DNA of 64,000 bases, from positions 124,001 through 188,000 of the forward strand of contig OX637803.1 of NCBI GenBank assembly GCA_951802425.1, written 5' to 3'. Numbering within the stretch: the first letter of the stretch is position 1; the number at the start of each line of letters is the position of its first letter. The DNA is from Clavaria fumosa (taxonomy: Eukaryota > Basidiomycota > Agaricomycetes > Agaricales > Clavariaceae). Positions 21,781-33,898 of this stretch are shown here, in pieces. The translations under genes and the position numbers were made by a program. Below the pieces are notes generated by a model. That model made no database searches and was not told where the DNA came from. It saw only the letters and a list, made by a program, of their open reading frames with translations.

Positions 21781-22771
21781 TGTGACCAATGTTGTGGCTG
21801 TGTGAAACCGTCCCCACTAATATACGCCAATACGCTACTGTATGTTTATTATTTCTTGAAGAATGACAAGCATGAATGGGTCCTTCATCTTTCTACGGTT
21901 AAATTGAGTCGCTTCTACTGTTAACACCGTCTAGTTGAGTCGAGCTGAAGCGTTGCTGTCCTTGAGCTATTAGCATTTGAGCTGACTGGACACACGTGGT
22001 TTGCATGTGCAACGATTAGAGCCAAGATAAATAACCTTTTTCTGAAACCAGAATAGCTACTTGACAGCAAATCAGGCAGTTACCAGGCAAGTTGTCCTTG
22101 TGGTTGGGCTGACAAGAAACCCTCTGGCTTGGGTGACGCAACCTTGCCAAAGGGCCCGATGGGATGGGCCACTCGCCTGTTGTACGGAACTCTGGCCATT
22201 GTGGATGGTATATGGAAGTTGCCACATTTGATGTATAATATTGTCTGAGCCATGTACAAGTTTGTCTTGTTTGCCTCCATGCTACCCATGTCTACCTACG
22301 AAATTCCAATGCTACCCGTGTCTACCTACGCAATTCCAAGATCACCTTCAGTGAAAACAAGATAGGCCATCGCTTCACTCTGGCAGTTTTCTATTTATCC
22401 AGCAGTTTTCTAATAATCTGAAGTCCTGTATTATATACATTACATTAGTAGTGCTATGTTCACCACTACGTAGGCAGATTAGGAGGTCACATCATCTTTG
22501 GGGAAGGAGGACGCAGGCCTGCTCTATGTAAAAAACGCAGCGTCTCATGTTACGAAAGACACACTACATCACAAAATGGACTACAACATGGCATTAGGCA
22601 ACAACTGAATGACCTCCGAACAGTACGGGACGTTGAACACATGAAACGGCAGACAATATGGAACAGGATGAAAACAGCCTGCACCGCACCTACCTCACAC
22701 ACGAACTCTGACTTGCACAGTCAGCACCAAGGATGACATGCAGGAGTACACAAACACAAACATGAACACAC
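21781..22771. other. intergenic region with a 30-bp tandem duplication
   Basis: No gene recognised. At 22279-22338 a 30-bp unit (ATGCTACCCATGTCTACCTA...) is present twice in tandem with two differences. The first 200 bp probably hold the promoter of the HNH gene. Confidence 0.4.
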
Positions 22772-22924
22772 TGCACGGACTCGAAACAGAAAGTAAGAGT
22801 CCGACATCTCGGACAAAGCCAAACAAACTCGAACATAATCCATTCCACACTTCCTCTCTCTCCTACCACTACCATTCCTGTAACACCAGTAGTGTGATGT
22901 GATACCTTTTACTCTTAATTCGAA
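22772..22924 (+). repeat. 153-bp direct repeat B, copy 1
   Basis: Starts TGCACGGACTCGAAACAG and ends CTTTTACTCTTAATTCGAA. It is identical over all 153 bp to copy 2 at 27903-28055. Flanks differ immediately on both sides. It has no ORF. Confidence 0.9.
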
Positions 22925-24894
22925 GCTGTTCTCTCTGGGTTCCTTGCAGGGACACAGCTATGGTTGGACTTGCAGCTACCATGGATCTTCTAATATAGCA
23001 GCCTCGGCCCCGTTGGACGCACCTGCACTGCCAGGTCCTGGCTTGTTGGGAGGAGTACTGATGAGAGATCCAGGTTCATCAGGAACAGCAGCCGTTGGCC
23101 AGCTGGATGCACCATCGCCGCCAAGATACCGGCACTCTCTCGTTGAGCCGGCACTCTCTCGTTGAGCACACGGCCTGGAGGAGCAGCGGGTGGTAGCGCA
23201 TGGATGAGTTATTCCTTGATGCCCCCATTTCATCTGAGTGGTCTTCCAGGGTATTCAAATATAGTGACCTCGGCTCTGTGGGTTGCACCTGGTCATCAGG
23301 CGCAGTGGCCGTTGCCCCACTCGTCGTACCATCGCTACCAGGTTCTGGCATGTCGGGGGGTGGTCTCTCTGAGACTCCTGAGCCCACCATTTCGGGTGCT
23401 GTTGTCCCATCGGATGCACCTACGCTGCCAGATTCGATGCCGTTGCCCCGTTGGGCCGTACCTATGCTGCCAGGTCCTGGCACGTTGGGAGGTGCTACAG
23501 TGGACTTTGCTCCGCTCATTGCTCCTACGCCTCCAGCTCCTGGTGTGCCGGGGAGTGATTTGTTCTCGAGATTCTGGTCCTACTGGCCCGCATGGCATAA
23601 CCGCAGCCGTTCTCCATCCGGCATAACCGCGGGAGGAACCTTACTTCCTCCAGTCGGTCCTACTGTCCCTTTGGACTTATCGAAGCCTGCTGCTCCTGTC
23701 CCTTTGGGATTATTGGAGGCTGCTGCTCCCACACTTACCATATCCCCTCCGGCTGGTCCTACTGTCCCCTTGGACTTATTGGAGCCAGCTGTGCCTGTCC
23801 CTTTGGACTTATCGGAGCCAGCTGCGCCTGTCCCTTTGGACTTATTGGAGCCAGCTGCGCCTGTCCCTTTGGACTTATCAGAGCCAGCTGCGCCTGTCCC
23901 TTTGGACTTATTGGAGCCAGCTGCTCCCACCCTTCCACTGCCAGATCCTGGCATGTCAGGAAGTGGATCTATCATGCTCTCAGGAGGAACCTTACTTCCT
24001 CCGGCTAGCCCTACCATCCCTTTGGACTTGTCGGAGCTGAGCCAGTTGCTCCTGTCCCTTAGGACTTGTCAGAGCCAGTTGCTCCTGTCCCTTTGGACTT
24101 GTCAGAGCTGAGCCAGTTGCTCCTGTCCCTTTGGACCTGTCAGAGAGTGATTTTTCTCGAGATTCTGGTCCTACTGGCCCACTTGGCCTAGCTGCAGCCG
24201 TTTTCCATCCAGCATAACTGCGGGAGGAACCTTACTTCCTCCAGTCGGTCCTACTGTCCCTTTGGACTCATCAGAGCCAGCTGTGCCTGTCCCTTTGCCA
24301 GATCCTGGCATATCAGTAAGTGGGTCTACTATGCCATCGGGGAACCTTACTTCCTCCGGCTAGTCCTACCATCCCTTTGGACTTTTCGGAGCCAGCTGCT
24401 CCTGTCCTTTTGGGCGCTGCTCCTGTCCCTTTGGACACTGCTCCTGTCCTTTGGACTTATCGGGGCCAGCACCCTTCTACTGCCAGATTCTGGCTTACAA
24501 GGCTTGCCCCTCTCGGAGCATTGCCAAGGAGTGGCTCCTCTGCCCTTCAACCCAGTGCTCCTGCCATGGCATCCATAGCTCTGGCACTTCTGTTGCGTAC
24601 CGGACGTGGACCCTTCTGCCTTAACTTCCCATTCGCTGCCCTTGTGCGGCCAAGCCCCGCCGTACCGGACATGGACCCTTGGCTCTTCAGCCTGGTCCTC
24701 CTACAGGGCTGGCAGTTGGGCACCTCTGCGTGGCCCTCCTGCCTTGGCTTCCCATGCGCTGCCAGATTGTGGTATGCCAAGAGGACAGGCTTAGTGGTAT
24801 CTGCCTCCTTGCTGTGCTACCAGGGAGTGGATCCTCTCCCTTCGAACCTATCGGAGCCAGCAACTCCCACCCTTCTACTGCCAGATCCTGGCAT
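22925..24894 (+). repeat. proline-rich degenerate repeat region with a 33-bp minisatellite
   Basis: A 33-bp unit (CCTGTCCCTTTGGACTTATC plus GGAGCCAGCTGCG) is repeated about five times at 23760-23930, with degenerate copies near 24020-24160, 24250-24300 and 24370-24450. In one frame (23200-24111) it encodes an 11-residue repeat VPLDLSEPAAP, but that frame has no recognised domain and breaks after the array. Larger blocks (GATCCTGGCATGTCAGGAAG) also recur at 23941, 24301 and 24884. Probably not a functional gene. Confidence 0.6.
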
Positions 24895-25203
24895 GTCAGG
24901 AATAGGGATGCCACGGTCCGGTTAAGTCCGGTTCAGGGCTGAATTTTTCGAACCCAGAACCGGACTTTAGGTCCGGTTCAGGCCAAATTCCGAACCTTAA
25001 ACCTGAGTTCGGTCCAAGTCCGGTTCGTTGGACCGGACTTTTACTAAATAAGGTAATGGTTCGCCCAAATTTGGGCTTCTGAACCGAAATTTTGGTTCGG
25101 TTCACCCACTTGGCTGAACCTGAACCTCATTTTCGGTTCGGTCCAGTCCAGTTCAGGTTCGAACCAAAGTTCAGAACCAAACCGTGGCATCCCTAGTCAG
25201 GAA
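24895..25203. mobile_element. hAT-like MITE with 8-bp duplication
   Basis: A 293-bp element (24903-25195) begins TAGGGATGCCACGGT and ends with its exact reverse complement. It is flanked by GTCAGGAA on both sides (24895-24902 and 25196-25203), an 8-bp duplication as made by hAT transposases. The unoccupied target (GGCATGTCAGGAAGTGG) survives in a related repeat copy at 23950-23966. The interior is built of many GGTCCGGTTC/GAACCGG words, as in the subterminal repeats bound by hAT transposases. No coding capacity. Confidence 0.9.
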
Positions 25204-27746
25204 GTGGTTCTACCATGCCATCAGGCACTCCCGCCTGTTCTGGCACCCCAGTTGCGTGTATTTGTGTCTCTTTGGCTTCCCTGCCTGTATTTGCGACTCT
25301 GTGACACCTCTCCGTGTTCCCCAATGGATTCGGCCGATACATGTTGGCAGCACACATATGGATGATGTAGATCCGTATTTTTCACCGTCAAACTTGACTG
25401 ATGGACATGCATGGCACGCGCGCAGTGTGCGAGCAGTTTACTCTGTTGAGGGCTGGAGCAGTCTTCATACCTTGCACAAATGACAGTTGGCATCTGACTG
25501 CGGCGTTGTTGTTGGCTATCTGATGATTCATTATCCCCTAGATGATCTATAAGGGCAATGCGGGGGCACTATTGTCCGGTATTTTACGGGAGCAGGGTCC
25601 TGCACCTGGCGTTGGCTCGTTATTTGCCCCCTCAGAAAGTTCATCACTCTTTGGGCCCGTTTCGAGATTGCCAGGGAGTGGCACATCCGACGTGATCCTG
25701 CCGCTGTGACCGATGTTTTGGGACCTCAATTGCCTGGGTTTGCGACTCTTTGGCATTTCTGCCTGGTCCTACCTTGTCTTTAACTTGTTATCCGCCCCTC
25801 TCAAGGAGGTGCCACTACTTGGCACTCCTGCCACTGCGACTAATGCTGCCTGTGGACTTTTCCGGGTTGTCGGCCTCTGCCTTTGTGTGGCCGGCCCTGC
25901 TGTACTATGTTTTGGATCGATGGCCTTTCAGCCTGGTTCTCCGCAGCCAGAGGTGGCAGCTTAACACCTCTGGCAACTCTGACCGCTATTCTGGTACCTC
26001 GGTTGCCCGGATTTGATCATCGGCTTCCTCAGTTGCTGAGGTTGTCTGCTTCCACCTTCGTGTGGACAGGCCCTGCTGCATCAGGTAGTGGGCCTTCGGC
26101 TGCTCAGCAAATACCTCCATACCTCCCCTTAGCGAGTGCGAGAAGGCTCTCGAGCCGGGGGTTAGTTGCCCTGAGAGTCTGAGACCGTGTGTCCTCTCTA
26201 TGTCCCTGGCATCAGCTGATCGTGCGTTGGTCCGTCCCCATGCTCTGTCGGAAAGGAGGACGTGTGCATCAGGTTCCTATGTGCCTCCACACCTCTGATC
26301 TCGCACCCCTTGGGCTATCCCAGCAATTTGGACCTGTTGCGGCCCCTTTTGGCTAGCAATACATGCCTGCCAGTGTCGCAGCCCTTTGGCTGTCTTTGAT
26401 CCCTTGGACACCCTCTCAGAGCGTCTCTTTAATGCTCTCAAAATCAGATATGACTCCTAGGGTAAGGGCAGATTCAACTCTTGAGCCAAGGAGTTAGGTG
26501 CCTGCAGGCTGCAGGTCCCCATCAATTAATCTGTCCCCATGAAATTGGTGCAAATATATTAGTGCCTACATATCTTCACACCTCCGGTCCTACTGTGGCC
26601 CTTTTGCCTGTCCCAGGAACCATTCTACTGCGGCCCTTTGCCTATCCCAGTGATTCTGCCTGTAACGGAGTCTGCTGCGCAACCTACCATTTTGCGACAG
26701 CCCATTCGTCTGTTCTACCCTGAGAATCTGTCCTCAGTACCCTTACCAGCAGCCCCTTCGTCTGTTCTACCCTGAGAATCTGTCCTCTGTACCCTTACCC
26801 GCACATCCTCCTTCGAGTCCTGCACCGTGTACAGTACTGCCTGCCCCCGCAGCCTCCTCGGGTGCCTTGTCTGCGACTCCTGCTTGTAACAAGCGGTTCG
26901 TGCCACCTGTAATTTGTGTAATTCTAGTAGAGAATACTGCCTGGTATGCCACTTACATGCCCTATCTACCTGAGATGGTGCAAGCTCGGCTGGGGTCTCT
27001 TGCCAGTCATTAGACAATGGTTGTTGCCAACATCCCAATTGCCAACGCCGTTGGTTTCTTCTTGATAAGGCAACTGCAGCTGCTGAAGTGCTGAAGGCCG
27101 TCCTGCGAACTGAGGTGAAAAGACTCTGTATTCAGCTTTACCGAGGTGCGAGTAAATCCATCAAGGGTTTTAGTGGTTTAGCAAAGTCTGTACATTCTGC
27201 ACTTTCTGCAGGGGCCTCCTCTCCATTATTTTCTGCTGTGCAACACTTCGCTTCAGAAGTACGCCACCCCTACTTCATTGTGGACATGTGTTGCATCACT
27301 CCATCTTACTTCCGTTTTGAGTCTTCATCGCACTGCCCCCTTCTCCTTGCTTTCATGTCACTGTAAAATTTCGTGACCCTGCACAACTGTTCCACCCTAC
27401 ACCCAACCCTAGTTTGGAATATTGGGCTTCTGTGGCACCCACATGGCCTCCAAGCCTTATGCTTGAGCTTGATCACAAACTTGGGTCCCTTCTCCAGTCA
27501 TCTCGGGATTGTCTCAAAGTCCGTATCCCTGAGAATTTATTCCTTCTCAAGTCAGTGTGATGTCATTGCACCAGATGCAGTTTTCTGCTTGGGAGGTACA
27601 ACTGAATTACTGGGCACTGGTGCTGGTCATCTGGCAGCCTTTGTGATACTGGCATAGTGTCTCGGACATCACAACTCTCCATGTCAAAATGATGGATAAT
27701 GAACTCCTGTCTGGGCGCCGTTCCGGGGTCGCGGGGGTGCCCGCTG
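25204..27746. other. no recognised gene; degenerate repeats
   Basis: The Pro/Leu-rich degenerate blocks seen before 24894 continue to about 26400 (for example CTTCCTCAGTTGCTGAG and CTTTGGCATTTCTGCCTGG variants). A 52-bp unit is duplicated in tandem at 26698-26801. Short frames exist on both strands but none shows a domain or plausible splice structure. Confidence 0.5.
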
Positions 27747-27902
27747 TGGGTGGCTCCCCCTCCAGCACACCACAGATAGGAGTTCGCAAGACGTGGACAC
27801 CTCTCTCCCCCGAAATGTAGACACAATCAATTCCTATTGTGCACTTAATAGTCCTTATTACATCCTACTCCCACAATCCTTCAACTGGCGGGAAGGATGA
27901 GA
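27747..27902 (+). repeat. 156-bp direct repeat A, copy 1
   Basis: Starts TGGGTGGCTCCCCCTCC and ends GGGAAGGATGAGA. It matches copy 2 at 28092-28247 with six differences, all transitions. Together with repeat B copy 2, which lies exactly between the two A copies, it forms an A-B-A unit of about 500 bp. Confidence 0.9.
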
Positions 27903-28055
27903 TGCACGGACTCGAAACAGAAAGTAAGAGTCCGACATCTCGGACAAAGCCAAACAAACTCGAACATAATCCATTCCACACTTCCTCTCTCTCCTACCAC
28001 TACCATTCCTGTAACACCAGTAGTGTGATGTGATACCTTTTACTCTTAATTCGAA
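27903..28055 (+). repeat. 153-bp direct repeat B, copy 2
   Basis: Identical to 22772-22924. It directly follows repeat A copy 1 and is followed by 36 bp of unique sequence before A copy 2. Confidence 0.9.
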
Positions 28056-28091
28056 CCCTCCCTCCTCTCCCTTTGATTGTGTCTTTGTCGT

Positions 28092-28247
28092 TGGGTGGCT
28101 CCCCCTCCGGCACACCACAGATAGGAGTTCGCAAGACGCGGATGCCTCTCTCCCCCAAAATGTAGACACAATCAATTCCTATTGTGCACTTAATAGTCCT
28201 TATTACATCCTACTCCCACAATCCTTCAACTGGTGGGAAGGATGAGA
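28092..28247 (+). repeat. 156-bp direct repeat A, copy 2
   Basis: About 96% identical to 27747-27902. The A copies could be the terminal repeats of a very small TRIM-like retroelement, but they lack the usual CA end and no clear target duplication was found. Confidence 0.85.
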
Positions 28248-28352
28248 CTGTCATCTCTTTAAGCACGAGACACAAAATCATGTGACTGATCACATGTTGA
28301 GATGTTGAGAGCACATCATGTGACACTGACAGTATTCTGAACGTCACTCAAG

Positions 28353-31300
28353 ATGCGGTCAGTCATTGGGAAAGAAGGACGAGCAGTAGAGAGAACATAC
28401 ACAGTAAAAAAGCTCTCAAGGGGGAGGAAGGTCAGGAAAAAAGATCAGCAGATCACTCATAACACTAGAGCAGGTTCTCAACCCTCATCTCAACCTAAAA
28501 AACGAGCAAGGGAGCCCAGCCATCTGTATGAAAATTTGGATTTTGGGAAGGAAGACATACTGCCTGGACAGGAAAGTTCAGATTCAAATTCAAAAAGGCC
28601 AAGAAAGGGGAAGGTAGTTGAATTAATTCTGACCAATTTTGATTTACATTGACATTCTGCAGACACAAAATGATTTCCTTCAAGAATGGAAGGACAATGC
28701 ATGCAATCTGCATCTCTCTGAATTAATGGAGTTTGAAGCTCCTCCTGAAAACCAGAACTGCATGCTCTGTCACAAACCCGTGGCTTTATACTGGTGTTTT
28801 GACTGTTTGTACAGCACCCAACTCGTCTGCCTTGATTGCTGCCTTCTGCAACATCAATGCCATCCATTCCATCAAATCAAAAAATGGACAGGAACATTTT
28901 TTGACAGGAGCGACCTTGGAGATATGGGGCTTTCCATCAATCTTGGCCATGGCGGCAATTTGTGCCCTGGATACCATGCTGAACTTCCTCACACTGTGAT
29001 TGATGAACGAAGAATCTGGGATGGGGATGAGTCTGATGATGATGAATCTCTGGAAGAACTGCTGCCAGGGGTGGACAGCTTTCAACAGACTCATGGAATA
29101 ACATTCATAACCAGCTCTGGTGTTTTCAAGTGTCCAGTGAAATGGTGCATCTGTCCAAATGCACCATCTAATCATCTCCAGCTGCTTTGGATGCGCTTTT
29201 TCCCTGCCAGTCTTCAGAGGCCCTCAACTGCATTCACATTTGATGTCCTCAAGTTGTTTCATATTGATGTTATGGAGTGCAAAACTGCTGCATGAAGCTT
29301 CTACTCAAAGCTGCAGAGAATGACTAATAGTGGATTTCCCTCTTCGATCCCAGTAAGTAGCAAAACCTCCTGATTAGATACAACATCCTAACCCCAAAGG
29401 TTTTCAGGGTCGTTACCGTGAACTCATGAGGGTCTCAAGACAGTGGAGGCATCTGGAAATGCTTAAGAGGGCAGGATTTGCACATCATCCTGAGCAAGAG
29501 CAGACACCTGGTGACCTTGCACTTTTTTGCCCTACCTGCCCTCAACCTGGAATATATGTGGCAGTTGAAGAGGTGAAAGAATCCATGAATCCGTAAGTTC
29601 ATTAATTTTTTTTCCAAATGCAGAAATTGATTAAAAATTACAGTAGCATTTATCACCGATCTATCGTAGCTGATGGAAATTTTAAACTGGAGCATGTGAA
29701 GTCGAAATGCTCTGAGGGTGATGTCTCCTTAAGTGATGGAAGAGGTTTTATGGTCCAGGATAAACCCTACCAAGCTCACATTGCTGCATCTGTCGAAGTA
29801 AAACAGGTGACCCTTCAAGTTGGACACCATTCAGGATATTTGTTGACAACATTCTATAGAAACCAAGATGTCACAATCATCGAGCAATTACCCAGGTGAA
29901 TGGTCACAGTGGACGAAAACGAGATCACCTACGAGCAACTGGAGGCGGAGTATGTGCTTGTGCACGTCATGGATGCTTTTATCCACACAGCTTTGTTGAT
30001 TTTCAGAAGGGAGAGAAGTAAGACTTATAATCTTCAAGGTGTCTGGGCTAAGTTTTGTTTTTTCAGGCAGACAAACATTGATTATTCACTTTGCCAAGCC
30101 CTTCAGAGAGTAAATGTCATCAAGAAGGTGCTTTTTGTCTATGACATAGGATGTGAATGGGGAAGACACTTTCGGGACCAAGTTGAAGCAAGCAAATACC
30201 TGCATCTTGATGATGGCCTGAAGATTATCACAACAGTAGGGAAATTTCACTTGGGAGCACATATCAAGGAGTGCTTTGCACTTTTCTCCTTGAACTTTGT
30301 TCAAGGTGTGGGGCAATTGGATGGCGAGATTTTGGAAAGTCTCTGGTCAACCCTTGGCAAAGCAGCCAGCCATACCAGAGGAATGTCTCAAGCTCATCGA
30401 CAGGAGGTTCTCGACAACCACATGAATGATTCTAACTGGAAGAAGATGATCAAAGCATGTAAGTATGTGTTCTTATGGTCATAGATATTTTTTTGATGTG
30501 TTTAAAACAAGCACATTCAATCCTTACGAAGTGGAAGAATGCACAACAGCAACAGGCAGAAAATAAATCAGCTCTGAATGAATTGACAGCTAGAATCAGG
30601 CATACATGGGTATCAGAGTGGAGGCAATTGGAGGAAAGAGCAATGACTGAGCGAGGAGATTTGCTCAGAATATATGATGTTGCAAAAACAAATGGTCGGC
30701 CATTTCTTACCCCTTTTTGCTTTTGAGTGAAGTGCTTTGAAGCCCCTAGCTGTGCAGAAATTGAACTAGAGCTATCACAGAAGGAACAGAATGCAGGTGA
30801 TTTATCTGGTGGTGCCAGTCTTCTAGCTTTAGGCATACAGTTGGAAAATGAACAGTAAGTTCTCATTATGATGTGTATTTCTTTGCGATTTACATTCACA
30901 TACCACTAGAGCATCATTAGCAGCATATACAAAGACACTGAGAAAACCTTCAACATCCCAGCAAAGAGAGCTTGAGGAGAAAAGAAGGCACCTTCAAATC
31001 AGGATTACAAAATATGAGAAATGCTGGTCTGACTTGACTCTCTTCATGGGCAAGGCTATTGACTTGGGAGAAAACCATCTATTGTACCAGGAGAATGAAA
31101 GCGAGATCGAGGACAATGATCTGGGCACAGCTGATGAGTGGGAGGATGACAGCAATGGGCTTCTCCCTGAGGCGATGACTATATTCCTTCCATCAAACAT
31201 GGGTGGCGAGAATCACATGGAAAGTGGTTTGGAAGACATGGCTGCATGTGAAGCGAAACTCTGGGTTGGACAAATGAATGATTCCCTTGAAAAACTTAGG

Positions 31301-31988
31301 ATTGCCTTGGGGGAGAAGTCTCTTATATTCAAAGAAAAGGTGGGCTCATTGATCATTTTAATACCAGCACTGAGATATCAATTGTTCAGGTCCAGAAGTG
31401 CAAGAGTCAACAACTTGCTATCAGAGCTTGGAGTCAAGTGCACTCCATGGAGTCACAGGTACAGCAGGCAGTCAGGGAATATAAAAGGGCTTGAGCTGCA
31501 GCCCAGAGACTGGGGTCCCTGGATCCAAAGTATCAGGACATCTCAAAAGATGACTTGAAAATGCCTGGGGATGTGATCGAAGAAAACAGGATTGGTCAGC
31601 AATCAGAGAAACTATCCTGGTTGTGGAGGTTGGATAGTGGGATGAACAAAGGAGAATGCAGTGAGAGAATGAAGGAATGTGAGTGGATGGTGTGGTATGT
31701 CATGAATGAAAAATTGACAAATGATTAGTCTACAGAGTGGTTTGGTTGAGAGCAAGTGCAAGGTTCAATCACTGGGATGAGGAAGTCACTTTGCTTCAGC
31801 AGGAAATGAAGTGGACAACCGCATTTTTCAAGCGCAAGAAAGATCAATGGGAGCAAATAGCAATGAATGAAAGAAATGTAAGGAGTGGGCTGGCATGTTA
31901 TGCTCACAAGCAGGAGGTGGTATGGGAAAGATTTGAAGGACATGCAAGGAAGATTTTTAGAAGTAGTTGTCAACTGGAGCCAATCTAA
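28353..31988 (+). pseudogene. KDZ-family transposase, 10 exons, three in-frame TGA codons
   Basis: Exons: 28353-28613, 28663-29352, 29408-29592, 29644-29806, 29860-30017, 30067-30458, 30512-30854, 30910-31339, 31390-31678, 31729-31988. All nine introns are 49-55 nt with GT-AG ends, and every phase joins, giving 1057 codons. Domains: an N-terminal cysteine cluster (CMLCHKPVALYWCFDCLY, CLDCCLLQHQCHPFH), the CxC2 type linked to KDZ transposases; then LFCPTCPQPGI, VADGNFKLEHV, SLSDGRGFMV, CHNHRAI, CACARHGCFYPHSFVDFQKG, YDIGCEWGRHF, GKFHLGAHIKECF and GQLDGEILESLWSTLG, all KDZ signatures; then a coiled C-terminus. TGA codons at 29293, 30724 and 31492 interrupt it; all three could be former CGA. The acidic DE(S) motif region around 29030 is retained. 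Terminal inverted repeats of the transposon were not found. Confidence 0.85.
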
Positions 31989-32065
31989 TGAGCCTTCTTC
32001 ATAGTGCAGTTGATAGGTCTACTGTGAAGTGTAGGAATATCTCTGCTGGACTGGTGTCATACAGG

Positions 32066-32612
32066 ACATGGATATCCCAATATCTCCAATGATATCCTAT
32101 TTAATGTAGTGGCTTGGATTCAAACCAGTCACGGATATCCTATTGACTTTGGCAGCTTGGATTACAACCAGTCAAGGATATCCTATTTATTTTGGTAGCC
32201 TTGATTCGCACTAGTCAAGGATATCCCATTTATTTTGGTAGCCTGGATTCAAACTAGTCAAGGATATCCCATTTATTTTGGTAGCCTGGATTCAAACTAG
32301 TCAAGGATATCCTATTTCCTTTGGTAGCCTAGATTGGAACTAGTCAAGGATATCCTATTTACTTTGGTAGCCTGGATTCAAACTAGTCAAGGATATCCCA
32401 TTTAACTTGGTGGCCTGGATTTTCTTCAGTCATGGATATCCTATTTATTATGGTTGCTTGGATTCAATCCAGTTAAGGATATCCTATTTAATTTGGTGGC
32501 CTGGATTCAATCCTGTCACGGATACCCTATCTAATTTTGCTGGACCTGAGGTTATCCAGTCAAGAATATCCTATTTAATTTGCTGAACCCATGGTTATCC
32601 TGGCAAGGATAT
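32066..32612. repeat. 43-bp minisatellite downstream of the KDZ gene
   Basis: About 12-13 copies of a 43-bp unit, consensus TAGTCAAGGATATCCCATTT followed by ATTTTGGTAGCCTGGATTCAAAC. Central copies are almost identical and outer ones more diverged. Most copies carry the palindromic GGATATCC. The array starts about 80 bp after the transposase stop codon. Confidence 0.9.
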
Positions 32613-33019
32613 CCTCTGCCGGCCACATATATTACTAGAAAATCAGATATCTCTGGTGGAATCTGGTACCCCGTTATATACAGTGGATTTGCAGTGTCTG
32701 GTATCCCGTTGTATACTGGAATATCCAACTGAACTACGTGAATCGACAGCCATATGCAGTTGAAAGCCGACTTAGCTGGCTTTGCAAGTGGCTCTGCGGA
32801 TGCCTAGATGTGCTCCCTCGAACCCCTCATGTCTCATCCATCGCGCTCCTCCGATGGTGATGGTGCGGCATATAAGTTGTTGAGACCTGACTCAGCCCAA
32901 CTACAGCACGAAAGAAGCGAGTACATGAGGGTGTCGACTGAAAGGCACCCGGGCTATGCAGCGCTCGGCGTGCTGGGTGGGGACGTCGCGGCGTTGCGTT
33001 GTCCGCTGGTCATCGCATG
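32613..33019. other. spacer, nothing recognised
   Basis: Two related CTGGTA(C/T)CCCGTT(A/G)TATAC motifs lie at about 32662 and 32699. Otherwise no gene or repeat is evident. Confidence 0.35.
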
Positions 33020-33745
33020 AGTGGTGAGTACCAGTGAGGGCCCACTGTGGAGTTGTGACAACCAAACAGTCACAAGATCAAGTGACACTTGTCCGCAATC
33101 TTTATGCGTCGCGCCATTGCGCCCGTTGCGCCCATTGCGTCCGTTGCGCCTGTCCTGACCTGAGTCGATCACGAGTCTCTGTGGTTATACTGCGGAAACT
33201 CTCTTCATCTTCGCATCTGAGGTTGCCTCTTCCCACCAAGGCGATACCTCGTTGAAACGCCTTGTTTGGAGCAACTCTATGGACCCACCTCACTGTCATC
33301 TAGTGTATACTCTGTGGTTAGTTTCTATCTTCTTCTTGTTGCCCTACTGACTCTCTTGCATTGATCTACAGACCCTCAGATCCACATCATCTCTGTGTGC
33401 CCTTGTAGAAATCGTCTCCGCACGCCCCCATTTCCCCGTTTCTATGCCCTCATCTCCGTATGCCCTCGTTGTCTCTGCATGCCCTGGCCCCCATCTCTCC
33501 ATTTGCCCAAGTCTCCATGTGCTCACATTTCCCCTCTCCTTGTGCCCTGGCCCCTGTCTCTGTGTGCCCCCGTTTCCCCCATCTCCACGCGCCCTGGCCC
33601 CCGTCTTCACGTACCCCAGCCCCCGCCTCTGTGCACCCTTGATGAACTTCATTGCCATGGGCCCATGTCTCTATGTGCCCCTGTCTCTGTGTCGAGATGC
33701 CTCATTTGGATCAACTCTACAGGCCTGCCTCTGTAGATCATGTTG
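33020..33745 (+). repeat. diverged copy of the CT-rich composite repeat block
   Basis: Follows the same order as 43310-44100: GACCAAACAGTCACAAGATC-type motif, CGAGTCTCTGTGGTTATAC, TTGCATTGATCTACAGACCC, then a pyrimidine-rich minisatellite (GCCCTGGCCCCCGTCTCTGTGTG-like, about 22 bp) to about 33690. It is shorter and more diverged than the other copies. Confidence 0.75.
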
Positions 33746-33898
33746 ACTGGTTGGTATCCGATAATAAAGCCACTTTTATACTGTCATTTAAGCTAAAGAC
33801 ATGCTTGCCTTAATTCGTGCACATGGTCATGCACCACTTTTTGACCCAAAGTTCCTTTCCTCTGTTATTCATGCACATTCCTTCCGCCATTGCCTGCC
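33746..33898. other. short spacer
   Basis: Unique sequence between the repeat block and the 3' end of the minus-strand gene; likely 3' untranslated region. Confidence 0.3.

Noticed and set aside
23200..24111. Proline-rich 303-codon frame
   Set aside because: It depends on a 33-bp minisatellite and ends inside degenerate copies of the same repeats; no start context, domain or intron pattern supports a gene.
22772..28055. 153-bp repeats as the LTRs of a 5.3-kb element
   Set aside because: They lack a CA end, there is no gag or pol between them, and no flanking duplication was found.
32066..32612. Regular repeats that might be a CRISPR array
   Set aside because: Tandem units without unique spacers, in a eukaryotic transposon setting.
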